From UBA10677 sp045654245 (GTDB lineage Bacteria > Bacillota > Clostridia > Christensenellales > Pumilibacteraceae): a stretch of DNA of 64,000 bases. The notes under the pieces were generated by a model, which did no database searches, was not told where the DNA came from, and worked only from the letters and a program-made list of their open reading frames with translations. Positions 26,225 through 35,400 of this stretch are shown in pieces (the first letter of the stretch is position 1; every line of letters begins with the position of its first letter). Made by a program: the position numbers and the translations under genes. Location: the NCBI GenBank assembly GCA_045654245.1, contig JAZOMX010000009.1:1-64000 (forward strand), given 5' to 3'.

Positions 26225-27056
26225 TGGAAAGAAAGTGTCCGCGGAACTCCGTGGGGAAATTAAAGCCGACGCATCGGCTTTTGAACAAAAATATGGTAGA
26301 AAAATCGGACTTGCCGTAATTTTGGTGGGTGAAAACCCGGCGAGCAAGGTTTACGTTCGTAATAAAATTCTTGCTTGTGAAGAGACTGGCGTACGCTCTT
26401 TCGAGTATTATTTGCCTGAAACTTCGACTACGGAAGAGGTTATTGACCTCGTTGAAACTATTAATGCCGACGATAATATCGACGGTCTTTTAGTTCAGTT
26501 GCCTTTGCCTAAAGGAATTGACGAAAAAGCGGTGCTTAAAACCGTATCTCCGTTAAAAGACGTAGATGGTTTTCACGCGGTCAACGCTGGAAACCTTATG
26601 CTCGGTAATCCGTGCCTTGCTGCTTGTACGCCTTCGGGTATTATCGAATTAATTTCTCGCACGGGGATTGAAATCGAGGGAAAGAACGCAGTTGTTATCG
26701 GAAGAAGTAATATCGTTGGCAAGCCGATTGCGCTTATGTTGCTTTCGGCTAATGCAACCGTAACCGTTTGTCACTCTAGAACGAGAAACCTAAAAGAAAT
26801 TGCCTCGTCTGCTGATATTTTAGTCGTTGCAATCGGACAAAAGGAATTCGTTACGGGCGATATGGTGAAAGAAGGCGCAGTTGTAATAGACGTTGGTATG
26901 AATAGAGCGGATGGAAAACTTTACGGCGACGTAAATTTCCCTGAAGCGGTTGAAAAAGCAGGGTACATTACACCCGTTCCCGGTGGCGTTGGTCCTATGA
27001 CGATTACTATGTTGCTTAAAAATACCGTTAAGGCGGCAAATTTTGGAAAAAACTAG
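26205..27056 (+). CDS. folD: bifunctional methylene-THF dehydrogenase / cyclohydrolase
   Basis: Interconverts methylene-, methenyl- and 10-formyl-tetrahydrofolate. The 283-residue protein has V-G-x-N-P-A-S-K-V-Y-V-R-N-K (catalytic Lys and Tyr), G-L-L-V-Q-L-P-L-P, P-x-K-D-V-D-G-F-H, the Rossmann G-R-S-N-I-V-G-K-P and P-V-P-G-G-V-G-P-M-T. Overlaps xseA by 14 nt. Confidence 0.97.
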   Translation: MSATLIDGKKVSAELRGEIKADASAFEQKYGRKIGLAVILVGENPASKVYVRNKILACEETGVRSFEYYLPETSTTEEVIDLVETINADDNIDGLLVQLPLPKGIDEKAVLKTVSPLKDVDGFHAVNAGNLMLGNPCLAACTPSGIIELISRTGIEIEGKNAVVIGRSNIVGKPIALMLLSANATVTVCHSRTRNLKEIASSADILVVAIGQKEFVTGDMVKEGAVVIDVGMNRADGKLYGDVNFPEAVEKAGYITPVPGGVGPMTITMLLKNTVKAANFGKN

Positions 27057-28299
27057 GTATTATTCCGTTTCGCAACTCAATAATTACATTAAGGGAGTCT
27101 TTGACGACGAACTAATTTTGCAAAATATCGCCGTAGTTGGTGAAGTTTTTGAGTGTTCGGAAACGGGAGGGAACCTATTCGTAACCTTGCGGGACGAAAA
27201 CGCGATTATTTCTTGCGTTAAATTTGGAAAAGATTTCGTGCCCAAGGTTGGCGATAAAATCGTCGCAGTCGGTTCGGTGCGCTTTTATGCAAAGGGCGGA
27301 CGAGTGTCTTTTCAAATAAAAACGATTTCTCCGTATGGGGAAGGCGAGTTTAAGCGAAAATTAGAAGAATTAAAGATAAAGTTAAAAGAAGAAGGACTCT
27401 TCGATAATAAGTTGCCTTTACCAAAATTTGTTAAAAGCGTGGCTGTTGTAACGAGTTCAAGCGGTGCGGTTATACACGACTTTATTAGCGTTATAAAAAA
27501 GAACCACTCGTATATTGACGTAACTTTATTTGATGCTAGAGTGCAAGGCGAAGGTGCTGACGAAAGCATAATCAAGGCTATAAATAGAGTACAAGCCCTT
27601 GGCTGTTTCGACGTAATAATCGTCGCTCGTGGCGGAGGCTCGTCGGATGACTTAAATTGTTTTAACAGCGAACTTTTGGCTCGTGCCGTTTATAATAGTA
27701 ACGTGCCTATAATATCCTCTGTTGGACACGAAATTAACTATACGTTATGTGATTTTTGTGCCACAATGCGTGCTGGAACGCCTAGTATTGCGGGCGAAAT
27801 CGTGTGTAGAGTTAACGAAGAATTTATCGCTAAATATTACGAATATTTACAAATAATGACTACCGCGATTGCAAGGCGATACGAGAGTTTAAAAAACAAA
27901 ACGCTTGTTTGCGCGAATAAACTTGTTGACGGGGTGGAAAAAGAGTATTATCAAAACAAAATACGTCTTAATGCGTTGTTTTTAAAAGCGAAGGACGCTA
28001 TGCTTAATAAAGGAAACGGAATAAGTCGAAATGTTTTTATCAACTTATCTAGGTTAAATTCCGCTATTGACAAAGTTTTTGTGAGTAAAGAAAATTCGTT
28101 CCGTGAAACGGTATCGAAATTGAACGCATCAAATCCGCTTTCAATAATTGAAAAAGGATATTCAAAAGTTTTCAAGGGAAATAAGGTTGTTACTTCGCTC
28201 AGTGAAATTGAAGTTGGTACGGAAGTTGATATAGTATTGAGAGATGGAATTGCCAGTGCTAATATAAGTAAAATTGAACTTTCCGAAGGGGAGAAATAA
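27043..28299 (+). CDS. xseA: exodeoxyribonuclease VII large subunit
   Basis: Exo VII degrades single-stranded DNA from both ends. The 418-residue XseA has the N-terminal OB-fold (V-x-G-E-V-F/S), the catalytic domain with S-S-x-G-A-V-I-H-D-F, V-A-R-G-G-G-S-x-D-D-L and S-x-V-G-H-E-x-x-x-T-L-C-D, a coiled-coil segment (about residues 265-350) and the C-terminal G-Y-S. TTG start inside the end of folD. Confidence 0.94.
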   Translation: MEKTRYYSVSQLNNYIKGVFDDELILQNIAVVGEVFECSETGGNLFVTLRDENAIISCVKFGKDFVPKVGDKIVAVGSVRFYAKGGRVSFQIKTISPYGEGEFKRKLEELKIKLKEEGLFDNKLPLPKFVKSVAVVTSSSGAVIHDFISVIKKNHSYIDVTLFDARVQGEGADESIIKAINRVQALGCFDVIIVARGGGSSDDLNCFNSELLARAVYNSNVPIISSVGHEINYTLCDFCATMRAGTPSIAGEIVCRVNEEFIAKYYEYLQIMTTAIARRYESLKNKTLVCANKLVDGVEKEYYQNKIRLNALFLKAKDAMLNKGNGISRNVFINLSRLNSAIDKVFVSKENSFRETVSKLNASNPLSIIEKGYSKVFKGNKVVTSLSEIEVGTEVDIVLRDGIASANISKIELSEGEK

Positions 28300-28499
28300 T
28301 GGATTACGAAAAAAAACTCAATGAACTTGAGAAAATTGTAAATAAACTTGAAAGTAGTGAAGTAACGCTTGACGAAGGAGTAGCGCTTTTTAACGAGGGC
28401 GTTGCACTCACCAAAGAATGCTTAAAGTCGCTTTCCGAATATAAGGGCAAGATTACGGTTATTCAGGACGAAGTTACTAAACTTATGGAAGAATATTAA
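28299..28499 (+). CDS. xseB: exodeoxyribonuclease VII small subunit
   Basis: A 66-residue helical-hairpin protein with the family pattern Y-E-x-x-L-x-x-L-E-x-I-V-x-x-L-E and L-x-E-G-V-x-L-x-x-E-G. It binds the XseA coiled coil. Overlaps its neighbours on both sides by 1 nt. Confidence 0.95.
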   Translation: MDYEKKLNELEKIVNKLESSEVTLDEGVALFNEGVALTKECLKSLSEYKGKITVIQDEVTKLMEEY

Positions 28500-29347
28500 T
28501 GGATTACGCTCACAAATTTGACAACTTAAGACTCGAATTCGAGAACTTTTTGCAAAGAGAGATTGAAACCTGGACTTTTTCTCAGCCGTTATTAGATTCA
28601 ATGAAGTATGTTCTTACGACTGGCGGGAAACGATTTCGTCCCGTATTATTGTTGAGTTCTTACGAGATGATAAATGGTAAAATCGACGAAATTGCGCTTA
28701 CTTTTGCGCTTGCGATTGAGGTTTTGCACACTTATTCGCTCGTTCACGACGACCTACCGTGTATGGATGACGACGATTTTAGAAGAGGGAAACCCACTTG
28801 TCATAAAAAGTTTGGCGAAGATATTGCAGTTTTGACGGGTGACGCTTTGTTAAATATGGCGTATGAACTCGTTTTTCGCGCTATTATGAAAAGTGAGGAT
28901 AAACCGCACGCAATTAGAGCGGGCGAAGTTTTTTCTCACTTGACTGGCGCGGACGGACTTATTGGTGGACAAATTGACGATTTGGCTTTTGAGAAATTGA
29001 AAGAACCGAGTTTTGACGATATTGAGAAGATTTTTAGAAGAAAAACTTGTAATCTTATCGTTGCATCAGCACAATGTGGCGCCATTTTGGCGGGGGCTGA
29101 TGCTCGAAACGAAAGGTTAATTTCTGAGTTCGCTTATTCGTTTGGATTTGCTTTTCAGATTGCCGACGATATTTTGGATGGAGAAAGTGCGGATGGATGC
29201 ACGATACTTAAAGTTTTTAGCAAAGAAGTTAGTGAAGAAATGCTTTCCGATTACACTTTGCGAGCGCAGTCGGCGTTGGAAAAACTCGATTATAATAGCG
29301 AATTTTTAGCATATTTTACTAAAATGGCGGAAAAAAGGAAAAATTGA
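28499..29347 (+). CDS. ispA: farnesyl diphosphate synthase
   Basis: Condenses DMAPP and IPP to farnesyl diphosphate, the substrate of UppS. The 282-residue protein has G-G-K-R-F-R-P, the first aspartate-rich motif D-D-L-P-C-M-D-D-D-D-x-R-R-G-x-P-T and the second Q-I-A-D-D-I-L-D. Its place between xseB and dxs is standard. Confidence 0.95.
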   Translation: MDYAHKFDNLRLEFENFLQREIETWTFSQPLLDSMKYVLTTGGKRFRPVLLLSSYEMINGKIDEIALTFALAIEVLHTYSLVHDDLPCMDDDDFRRGKPTCHKKFGEDIAVLTGDALLNMAYELVFRAIMKSEDKPHAIRAGEVFSHLTGADGLIGGQIDDLAFEKLKEPSFDDIEKIFRRKTCNLIVASAQCGAILAGADARNERLISEFAYSFGFAFQIADDILDGESADGCTILKVFSKEVSEEMLSDYTLRAQSALEKLDYNSEFLAYFTKMAEKRKN

Positions 29348-31153
29348 TTGTTGGGTAAATATCTTGAACAAGTAAATAGCCCGAGCGACTTGAAGAAAAT
29401 TCCAGTTAAGGAATTGCCCGTTTACGCTAGAGAAGTTAGGGATTATATTAACGAAACTGTCACTCGTAGAGGGGGACATCTTTCGTCTAATCTAGGTAGT
29501 GTGGAACTCACGATTGCTCTTCACTATGTTTTTTCCGCGCCTAAAGATAAAATCCTGTTTGACGTAGGGCATCAGTCTTATACACATAAGATTATTACCG
29601 GCAGGCGAGAGGGATTTTATAATCTTCGTTCTGACGAAGGTGTTTCGGGATTTCCTAACGTTTCTGAAAGTGAGTACGACGCTTTTACGATGGGGCATAG
29701 TAGCACTTCGCTTTCGGTTGGATTAGGGCTTGCTCGTAGTCGTAAGATTACCGGTGACGATTACAACGTTGTATCGCTAATCGGTGACGGAGCATTTACG
29801 GGCGGTATGGCGTTTGAGGCGCTAAACGATATCGGCGAAAATAAAGAAAAAATGATTATTGTCCTTAACGACAATAAGATGTCTATATCCAAAAACGTTG
29901 GTGCGTTTTCACAATACCTAGCAAAATTGCGTTTAAGTAGAAAATATAATTCATTTAAGCACACCGTAAAGAACGGGGTTAGGGCGTTACCGTTTATCGG
30001 TGAAGGGTTAGTCGGCGTTCTTGATAAAATGAAAGATAATATCAAGATGTCGCTCATTAATGGAAAGATATTTGAAAATCTAGGCGTAAAATATTACGGT
30101 CCCGTTGATGGACACGATATCAGCGGACTTATTGAAATATTAAAGAAGTTAAAAACTGCTCGTGGTCCCGTCCTTTTGCACGTCGTTACTAAAAAAGGCA
30201 ACGGTGTAGTAGAGGCTGAAAATAATCCCGATAAATATCACGGCGTAGGTGGTGGAAAAAAGGCGGAGAATAAACCTTTTTCGAAAATCGTTGGACAAAA
30301 ATTATGCGAACTTGCCGAAAAACACGATAATATCGTTGCTGTTACCGCTGCTATGTCCGTTGGTACGGGCTTAGAAAACTTTGCAAATGCATTTCCCGAT
30401 AGGTTTTACGACGTCGGAATAGCGGAGGGACACGCCGTAACTATGTGCGCTGGGCTATCTGCGTCCGGAGTTAAGCCGTATTTTGCCGTATATTCGTCGT
30501 TTTTACAGCGAGGCTTTGACCAAATTTTACACGACGTTTGTATAGATAAGCGTCCCGTAACTTTTCTTATTGACCACGCAGGCGTCGTAGGTGGTGACGG
30601 TGTTACGCATCAAGGAATTTTCGATATTTCGTATCTGTCGTTAATGCCAAATATGACTATTTTGCAACCTAAAGATGGAAAAGAACTAGCAAAAATGCTT
30701 GAATTTTCGGTTGGATATAATGCTCCGCTTGCTATTAGATATCCCAAGGATTATGAAAGCGAAATTGAAGATTATGAAGTTGATTTGCTTTCTTGGTCAA
30801 CCGTAAAAAAATGCGATACCGGAATTACTGTTCTCGCTGTTGGAAATAGGGCGTTGTCGCTTGCTTTGGGGACGGAAAACGCGACGGTGATTAATGCAAG
30901 AGTGATAAAACCGCTTGACGAGGAGACTCTCTCCGCTCTTAAATCGGAAAAACTGATAATTACAATTGAAGATGGAGTGATAAAAGGTGGTTTTGGAGAG
31001 GCAGTCAAAAACTTTTACGGCGAAACGGGGCCAGTCGTTGTTACATTGGGGCACGAAGATGCTTTCCCGTTGTCGATGAGTGAAAGTAAAATGTTTGAAA
31101 AATCAGGTCTAACGAAAGAAAACCTTGTTAAAATTATAAAAAAATATATGTAA
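29348..31153 (+). CDS. dxs: 1-deoxy-D-xylulose-5-phosphate synthase
   Basis: ThDP enzyme that condenses pyruvate and glyceraldehyde 3-phosphate, the first MEP step. The 601-residue protein shows G-G-H-L-S-S-N-L-G, F-D-V-G-H-Q-S-Y-T-H-K, the ThDP motif G-D-G-A-F-T-G-G-M-A-...-N-D-N and D-V-G-I-A-E-x-H-A-V. TTG start directly behind the ispA stop. tlyA, which usually follows, is absent. Confidence 0.97.
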   Translation: MLGKYLEQVNSPSDLKKIPVKELPVYAREVRDYINETVTRRGGHLSSNLGSVELTIALHYVFSAPKDKILFDVGHQSYTHKIITGRREGFYNLRSDEGVSGFPNVSESEYDAFTMGHSSTSLSVGLGLARSRKITGDDYNVVSLIGDGAFTGGMAFEALNDIGENKEKMIIVLNDNKMSISKNVGAFSQYLAKLRLSRKYNSFKHTVKNGVRALPFIGEGLVGVLDKMKDNIKMSLINGKIFENLGVKYYGPVDGHDISGLIEILKKLKTARGPVLLHVVTKKGNGVVEAENNPDKYHGVGGGKKAENKPFSKIVGQKLCELAEKHDNIVAVTAAMSVGTGLENFANAFPDRFYDVGIAEGHAVTMCAGLSASGVKPYFAVYSSFLQRGFDQILHDVCIDKRPVTFLIDHAGVVGGDGVTHQGIFDISYLSLMPNMTILQPKDGKELAKMLEFSVGYNAPLAIRYPKDYESEIEDYEVDLLSWSTVKKCDTGITVLAVGNRALSLALGTENATVINARVIKPLDEETLSALKSEKLIITIEDGVIKGGFGEAVKNFYGETGPVVVTLGHEDAFPLSMSESKMFEKSGLTKENLVKIIKKYM

Positions 31154-31157
31154 ACCC

Positions 31158-31186
31158 TTGTCTAAACAAGAAAATTATTGTATAAT
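31158..31186 (+). promoter_or_regulatory. sigma-A promoter of nadK-argR-recN
   Basis: TTGTCT (31158-31163), 17-bp spacer, TATAAT (31181-31186). It is embedded in a 16-bp inverted repeat (see the next entry). Confidence 0.75.
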
Positions 31187-31208
31187 AATTGCATAATTTT
31201 CTTGTTTA
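31163..31208 (+). repeat. 16-bp perfect inverted repeat flanking the -10 box
   Basis: The arms 31163-31178 and 31193-31208 are exact reverse complements; the 14-nt centre holds the TATAAT. It could be an operator, a leader structure or an AT-rich bidirectional terminator for dxs. No T-run follows. It does not fit the ARG-box consensus well. Confidence 0.7.
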
Positions 31209-31232
31209 TGCATTTTGTGGAGGAATTTTGCA

Positions 31233-32075
31233 TTGAAAGTAGGAATATATACAAATCCAGGTAAAGATAAAGATTTATCGGTAACGAAAAGATTGCTTGC
31301 TTATCTTAATAAAAAGGGTGTTGAATATACTGTTGAGGAATCTATTCGTAATGAAGTTGAGTCTTTACGATATTTTTCGCTATCTGTGGGCGAAGAATTA
31401 GATTTTATGATTACCGTTGGTGGAGACGGTACGATTTTGCGTATTGCTAAGTATTGTGCCACTTATAATATTCCTATTGCTGGCTTAAACCTGGGTTACG
31501 TTGGCTTTTTGGCGGAGGGTGAACTTGATAATCTCGAGGGGTTTGTTGATGCTTTACTTGAAAGTCGTTATAAACTCGAGAGTCGTTCTTTGCTTTGCGC
31601 TAGCGTTGGCGGTGCAGATTTCCTTGCTCTTAACGATGCGGTTCTAAGTAGGGCGTTTGACTCTAAAATGCTAGTTACGGACGTTTTTGTAAACGGTGAA
31701 TTCGTTGATAGTTATTTTTGCGACGGTTTTATCGTTAGTACGCCTACTGGTTCTACTGCGTATTCTTTATCGGCAGGGGGGCCGATTGTTAGTCCTAACG
31801 TATCGGCGTTCGTTTTGACTTCTATTAATTCACATTCGTTGCACTCTCGTCCGATAGTGGTATCCGAAATGGATGAAATTAAATTGATTCCAGGAAAGAA
31901 AGGCGCGTTTAATCTTGTGATTGACGGGGATATTTGTGCTGATGTTGGTAATGAGAGCGTAACCGTTAAGAAATTTGATAAAGAGGTTCGTTTCGTTCGT
32001 CTCGAGGGACATAGTTTTTATAATAAACTGCTCACTAAACTTAATAAATGGAGCGTTACGCGCAAGGAGGAATAG
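31233..32075 (+). CDS. nadK: NAD kinase
   Basis: Phosphorylates NAD to NADP. The 280-residue protein has G-G-D-G-T-I-L-R, G-x-N-L-G-x-V-G-F-L and the P-T-G-S-T-A-Y-S-L-S-A-G-G-P block. I choose the TTG at 31233, 9 nt behind GGAGG; an in-frame start at 31215 overlaps that ribosome-binding site. nadK next to argR-recN is a common clostridial order. Confidence 0.95.
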   Translation: MKVGIYTNPGKDKDLSVTKRLLAYLNKKGVEYTVEESIRNEVESLRYFSLSVGEELDFMITVGGDGTILRIAKYCATYNIPIAGLNLGYVGFLAEGELDNLEGFVDALLESRYKLESRSLLCASVGGADFLALNDAVLSRAFDSKMLVTDVFVNGEFVDSYFCDGFIVSTPTGSTAYSLSAGGPIVSPNVSAFVLTSINSHSLHSRPIVVSEMDEIKLIPGKKGAFNLVIDGDICADVGNESVTVKKFDKEVRFVRLEGHSFYNKLLTKLNKWSVTRKEE

Positions 32076-32077
32076 TC

Positions 32078-32530
32078 GTGACTAGAAACGCAAGACAACA
32101 AAAATTAATAGAATTAATAAATGAAAAAGCAATAGAAACGCAGGATGAACTCGTAATGCATTTGCAAGAGGCGGGTTTTGACGTAACGCAAGCGACTGTG
32201 TCTCGTGATATTAAAGAGCTGGGACTTGTTAAGGTTAGTGTGGATGGTAAGCGTCAGCGATATACTAAAGAGAAGGGCGATACTTTGATGACTTCAAAAT
32301 TCTTAGATATGTTTCGTCATTCAGTAGTGTCGATTGATTTTGCTCAAAACATTATCGTCATCAAGACCTTGTCTGGTAGTGCTAACGTAGCGGGTATGAT
32401 GGTTGATAGACTTAAAAATAAGGACGTTTTGGGTAGTGTTGCTGGTGACGATACCGTTTTTGCCGTAATGAGAAACAATGAATCTGCCGAGCGCGTAGCA
32501 GGGCAACTCCGTGAAATTGTATTTGACTGA
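32078..32530 (+). CDS. argR: arginine repressor ArgR
   Basis: Hexameric, arginine-responsive repressor of arginine genes and activator of catabolism. The 150-residue protein has the winged-helix N-terminus with Q-A-T-V-S-R-D-I-K-E-L and the C-terminal oligomerisation/arginine domain with G-S-A-N-V-A and G-x-x-A-G-D-D-T-V. The GTG at 32078 follows AAGGAGG by 7 nt and gives the family length. Confidence 0.94.
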   Translation: MTRNARQQKLIELINEKAIETQDELVMHLQEAGFDVTQATVSRDIKELGLVKVSVDGKRQRYTKEKGDTLMTSKFLDMFRHSVVSIDFAQNIIVIKTLSGSANVAGMMVDRLKNKDVLGSVAGDDTVFAVMRNNESAERVAGQLREIVFD

Positions 32531-32532
32531 TT

Positions 32533-34221
32533 ATGTTACAAAGACTAACGATAAAAAACTTTGCGCTCATTTCTAAACTTGACATTGATTTTTGCAATCA
32601 ACTTAACGTTTTAAGCGGAGAAACGGGTGCTGGAAAATCTATAATCGTAGATTGTATTATGCTTTTATGTGGAGCAAGATACGACAAAACGATGTTGCGC
32701 TTTGGCGAAACGCAAGGTTTCGTTGAGGGCGTTTTTGTCGTGCCTGCGAGTAGGATTGACGATTATGCTGAATATTTGGACGAGGGAGAAGACGTTTTAA
32801 TCGTTAATCGCAAGTTTACTGTCGAGGGAAGAAACGAAATTCGTATAAACGGTAGAACGGTAACTCTTTCTATGCTGAAAGGGTTAATTGGCGAGTTAAT
32901 TGACATTTGTGGTCAAAATGAGCATCAGTCTTTGGCAAATATTGCAAATCATATTAAGATTATAGATTACTATGTTAGACATAGCACGGTGGATTTGTTT
33001 GAAAAAATATCGACGAATTACGCTATTTTGCGAGAAGTTTTGAAAAAATTGGAAGATATAGGTGACGCTAAATCTCGCGCTGTAAATATTGATATTTATA
33101 AATATCAACTTGATGAAATCGTTAAGGCTAAAATTAAAGAGGATGAGGAAGAAGAATTACTTTCGCTTCGCAAACGAATGTTAGGCGCAGAAAAGATTTG
33201 TTCTGCACTCTCAAGCGGTGTTGCATTGCTTTATGACGACGAACTTAATGCTATTGACCAAATTAAAAGCGTTGCATCGAAACTTTCGGCTATATCGCAG
33301 TATGACGAAAAATATATAGAGTGGTCGGATAGGTTGAAATCCGCATCTGCAGAACTAGTTGATATTGCTGAAAGCGTAAGGGACGAACTTGATAACTTTG
33401 AGTTTTCTGCTAACGATTTAGATAAAATAGAAGGTCGTCTTGAGACGATTAAACGAATAAAGAGAAAGTACGGAACTTTTTCCGATATTGAAAAATTAAA
33501 AATCGATTTGCGTGAAAAGATTGATGCTATTGAAAATGCCGATGCTTTGTATGAAAAACTATTAAAAGAAAAAGAGAGTTGTCTTGATTTGCTTTATGCT
33601 GATTGCGTTAAACTCTCGAGTGTAAGAAAGCAGGGGGCGGTGCAACTTAAGCAATTGGTTGAAACTGAACTTTCTGATTTGGGTATGGAAAATTCGGTTT
33701 TTGAAGTGAAATTTGAGGATTTGCCTAGTCGCTCGGAATGTGAAAAATACGTTTCTCAAAGAGGTTTTGACGTTGTTGAATTTTATTTGAGTCCAAACGT
33801 TGGACAACCTGTAAAACCGTTAGTTAAAATTATATCGGGCGGTGAACTTTCTAGACTTATGCTCGCGCTTAAAGTCGTTTCGTCTGCTGTTGATGAAACG
33901 CCAACCGTCATTTTTGATGAAATAGATACGGGAATAAGTGGTAGGGTTGGTCAGGAAATTGCGAAGAAACTAGCAAAATTGTCTAGAGGGAAACAACTTT
34001 TGTGCGTAACGCATTTACCTCAGATTGCATCAATGGCTGATAACCATTACTTTATAAACAAAAAAGTTGAGAACGGACAAACTTATACCGTTGTGTCGTT
34101 GTTAACTTTGCAAGAATCGATTGATGAAATTGCTAGGCTTTCGGGTGGTAAGGATATTGCTGGTGCGTCGATTGAGAACGCGACGCAAATGAAGGCTTGG
34201 AGTGATGAGTATAAAAAATAG
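32533..34221 (+). CDS. recN: DNA repair protein RecN
   Basis: An SMC-like ATPase in double-strand-break repair. The 562-residue protein starts with the canonical L-x-I-K-N-F-A-L-I, has Walker A G-E-T-G-A-G-K-S-I, a long coiled coil (about residues 155-400), the ABC signature I-S-G-G-E-L-S-R-L-M-L and Walker B I-F-D-E-I-D-T-G-I-S-G. Three nt after argR. Confidence 0.96.
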   Translation: MLQRLTIKNFALISKLDIDFCNQLNVLSGETGAGKSIIVDCIMLLCGARYDKTMLRFGETQGFVEGVFVVPASRIDDYAEYLDEGEDVLIVNRKFTVEGRNEIRINGRTVTLSMLKGLIGELIDICGQNEHQSLANIANHIKIIDYYVRHSTVDLFEKISTNYAILREVLKKLEDIGDAKSRAVNIDIYKYQLDEIVKAKIKEDEEEELLSLRKRMLGAEKICSALSSGVALLYDDELNAIDQIKSVASKLSAISQYDEKYIEWSDRLKSASAELVDIAESVRDELDNFEFSANDLDKIEGRLETIKRIKRKYGTFSDIEKLKIDLREKIDAIENADALYEKLLKEKESCLDLLYADCVKLSSVRKQGAVQLKQLVETELSDLGMENSVFEVKFEDLPSRSECEKYVSQRGFDVVEFYLSPNVGQPVKPLVKIISGGELSRLMLALKVVSSAVDETPTVIFDEIDTGISGRVGQEIAKKLAKLSRGKQLLCVTHLPQIASMADNHYFINKKVENGQTYTVVSLLTLQESIDEIARLSGGKDIAGASIENATQMKAWSDEYKK

Positions 34222-34228
34222 TTTAGTG

Positions 34229-34256
34229 AAAAAGCGTCTTTGTTTAGGCGCTTTTT
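34229..34256 (+). terminator. terminator after recN
   Basis: AAAAAGCGTC (34229-34238) pairs with GGCGCTTTTT (34247-34256), one G-T pair, 8-nt loop. Confidence 0.75.
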
Positions 34257-34292
34257 ACATATATTTTTTTGGGTTGCGCATACTTAATTCGT

Positions 34293-35348
34293 ATGATGAA
34301 CTCAAGAAAAAATAGGATTTTATTATTGATATTTTCCCTTTTATTATCCCTAATTTGCTTTACCGACAGCGCTGTAGTTTTTGCGTATGAAGTCGATAAT
34401 AATACGCTCATTGACGACGTTCTTGAAGAAGATTTGAGACAAAAGAGCAAGGTGCATATAGGTGGTTTTCAAGTAGGTTTTATTTTAGATATCGACGGCG
34501 TAGTCGTTACTGGCTTTAACGAGGTTGAAACGCAAGTGGGAAAATCAAAATTAAAAAGTTGCTTAAAAGAAGGGGATATTATCAAATTCGTTAACGGGAA
34601 TAAGATTGATGATGCCGAGGATATAACTAATGCACTTGATAATCAGATTGAACCCAATACGCTAATAATATATTCCCGAAATGGAAAAAGTTTAGTATCG
34701 TATGTTGAACCGTTGATTGAACGGGTTGGTGGCAATATGAGGCTGGGGCTTAAGGTTCGTGATGACGTTGGTGGAATAGGTACGGTTACCTACGTTTCGC
34801 AAGACGGAAAATTTGGCGCTCTTGGGCATTGTGTTGGAAATGGTATTGCCTCGTCGGATATAGTTGGCGGTATCGTTTACGACTGTAAAATAAACGATAT
34901 CGAAAAAGGCAGAAAGGGAACTGCCGGTAGTGTTATTGGAAGTATTGATAAAAGCAAAAAACTAGGTGAGATAAATAAGTGTAATGAATATGGAATATAC
35001 GGGCGGTTGTACGAATATAGTGGTGACCTTTACGAGACGATAAGAAGAAATAAAATCCAAACTGGTGAGGCGATTTTGGTAAATAGTTTATTTGGTGGAA
35101 AAAGTGAGTACGACATTGAAATAATGAAGACTGTTTATCAACCGAGTAACGCAGAAAAAGGTATGGTGATTAGGGTTTTAGATAAAGATTTGCTTGCTCT
35201 TTCCGGGGGAATAGTTCAAGGTATGAGCGGAAGTCCTATCGTTATGAACGGAAAGTTGATAGGCGCAGTTACGCACGTTTTTATAAATGACCCGACGCGT
35301 GGGTATGGCATCTATATTGACGTTATGTTGTCTCAAACGGCTTGTTAG
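34293..35348 (+). CDS. spoIVB: SpoIVB serine peptidase
   Basis: Forespore-made serine peptidase that signals across the space between the membranes to activate pro-sigma-K processing. The 351-residue protein has an N-terminal membrane anchor (about residues 7-30), a PDZ domain (E-V-x-T-Q-V-G...L-K-x-G-D-I-I), and the peptidase domain with catalytic His in F-G-A-L-G-H-C and Ser in Q-G-M-S-G-S-P. The ATG at 34293 lacks a clear ribosome-binding site; a TTG at 34269 is possible. CATACTT (34279-34285) 17 bp behind CATA (34258-34261) resembles a sigma-F/G promoter. recN-spoIVB is conserved; spo0A does not follow. Confidence 0.92.
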   Translation: MMNSRKNRILLLIFSLLLSLICFTDSAVVFAYEVDNNTLIDDVLEEDLRQKSKVHIGGFQVGFILDIDGVVVTGFNEVETQVGKSKLKSCLKEGDIIKFVNGNKIDDAEDITNALDNQIEPNTLIIYSRNGKSLVSYVEPLIERVGGNMRLGLKVRDDVGGIGTVTYVSQDGKFGALGHCVGNGIASSDIVGGIVYDCKINDIEKGRKGTAGSVIGSIDKSKKLGEINKCNEYGIYGRLYEYSGDLYETIRRNKIQTGEAILVNSLFGGKSEYDIEIMKTVYQPSNAEKGMVIRVLDKDLLALSGGIVQGMSGSPIVMNGKLIGAVTHVFINDPTRGYGIYIDVMLSQTAC

Positions 35349-35377
35349 GAATTATTAAAGTAACGGAATCATATAAT
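35349..35377 (+). promoter_or_regulatory. candidate sigma-E promoter before the 194-aa membrane protein
   Basis: GAATTAT (35349-35355) and CATATAAT (35370-35377) with a 14-bp spacer; the -10 matches the sigma-E box at 7 of 8 positions. It overlaps the terminator below and would start transcription at the annotated start codon. Confidence 0.35.
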
Positions 35378-35400
35378 TTTGTATGAATTCCGTTTTTTTA
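35362..35400 (+). terminator. terminator after spoIVB, covering the next start codon
   Basis: AACGGAATCATA (35362-35373) pairs with 35382-35394 with one bulged base, followed by T7. The ATG of the next reading frame (35383-35385) is inside the 3' arm. Confidence 0.75.

Noticed and set aside
31179..31200. ARG box in the nadK-argR promoter
   Set aside because: TGTAT...TTGCA-like words are present, but the half-site spacing is off by one base and the core does not fit TGnAT-W4-ATnCA.
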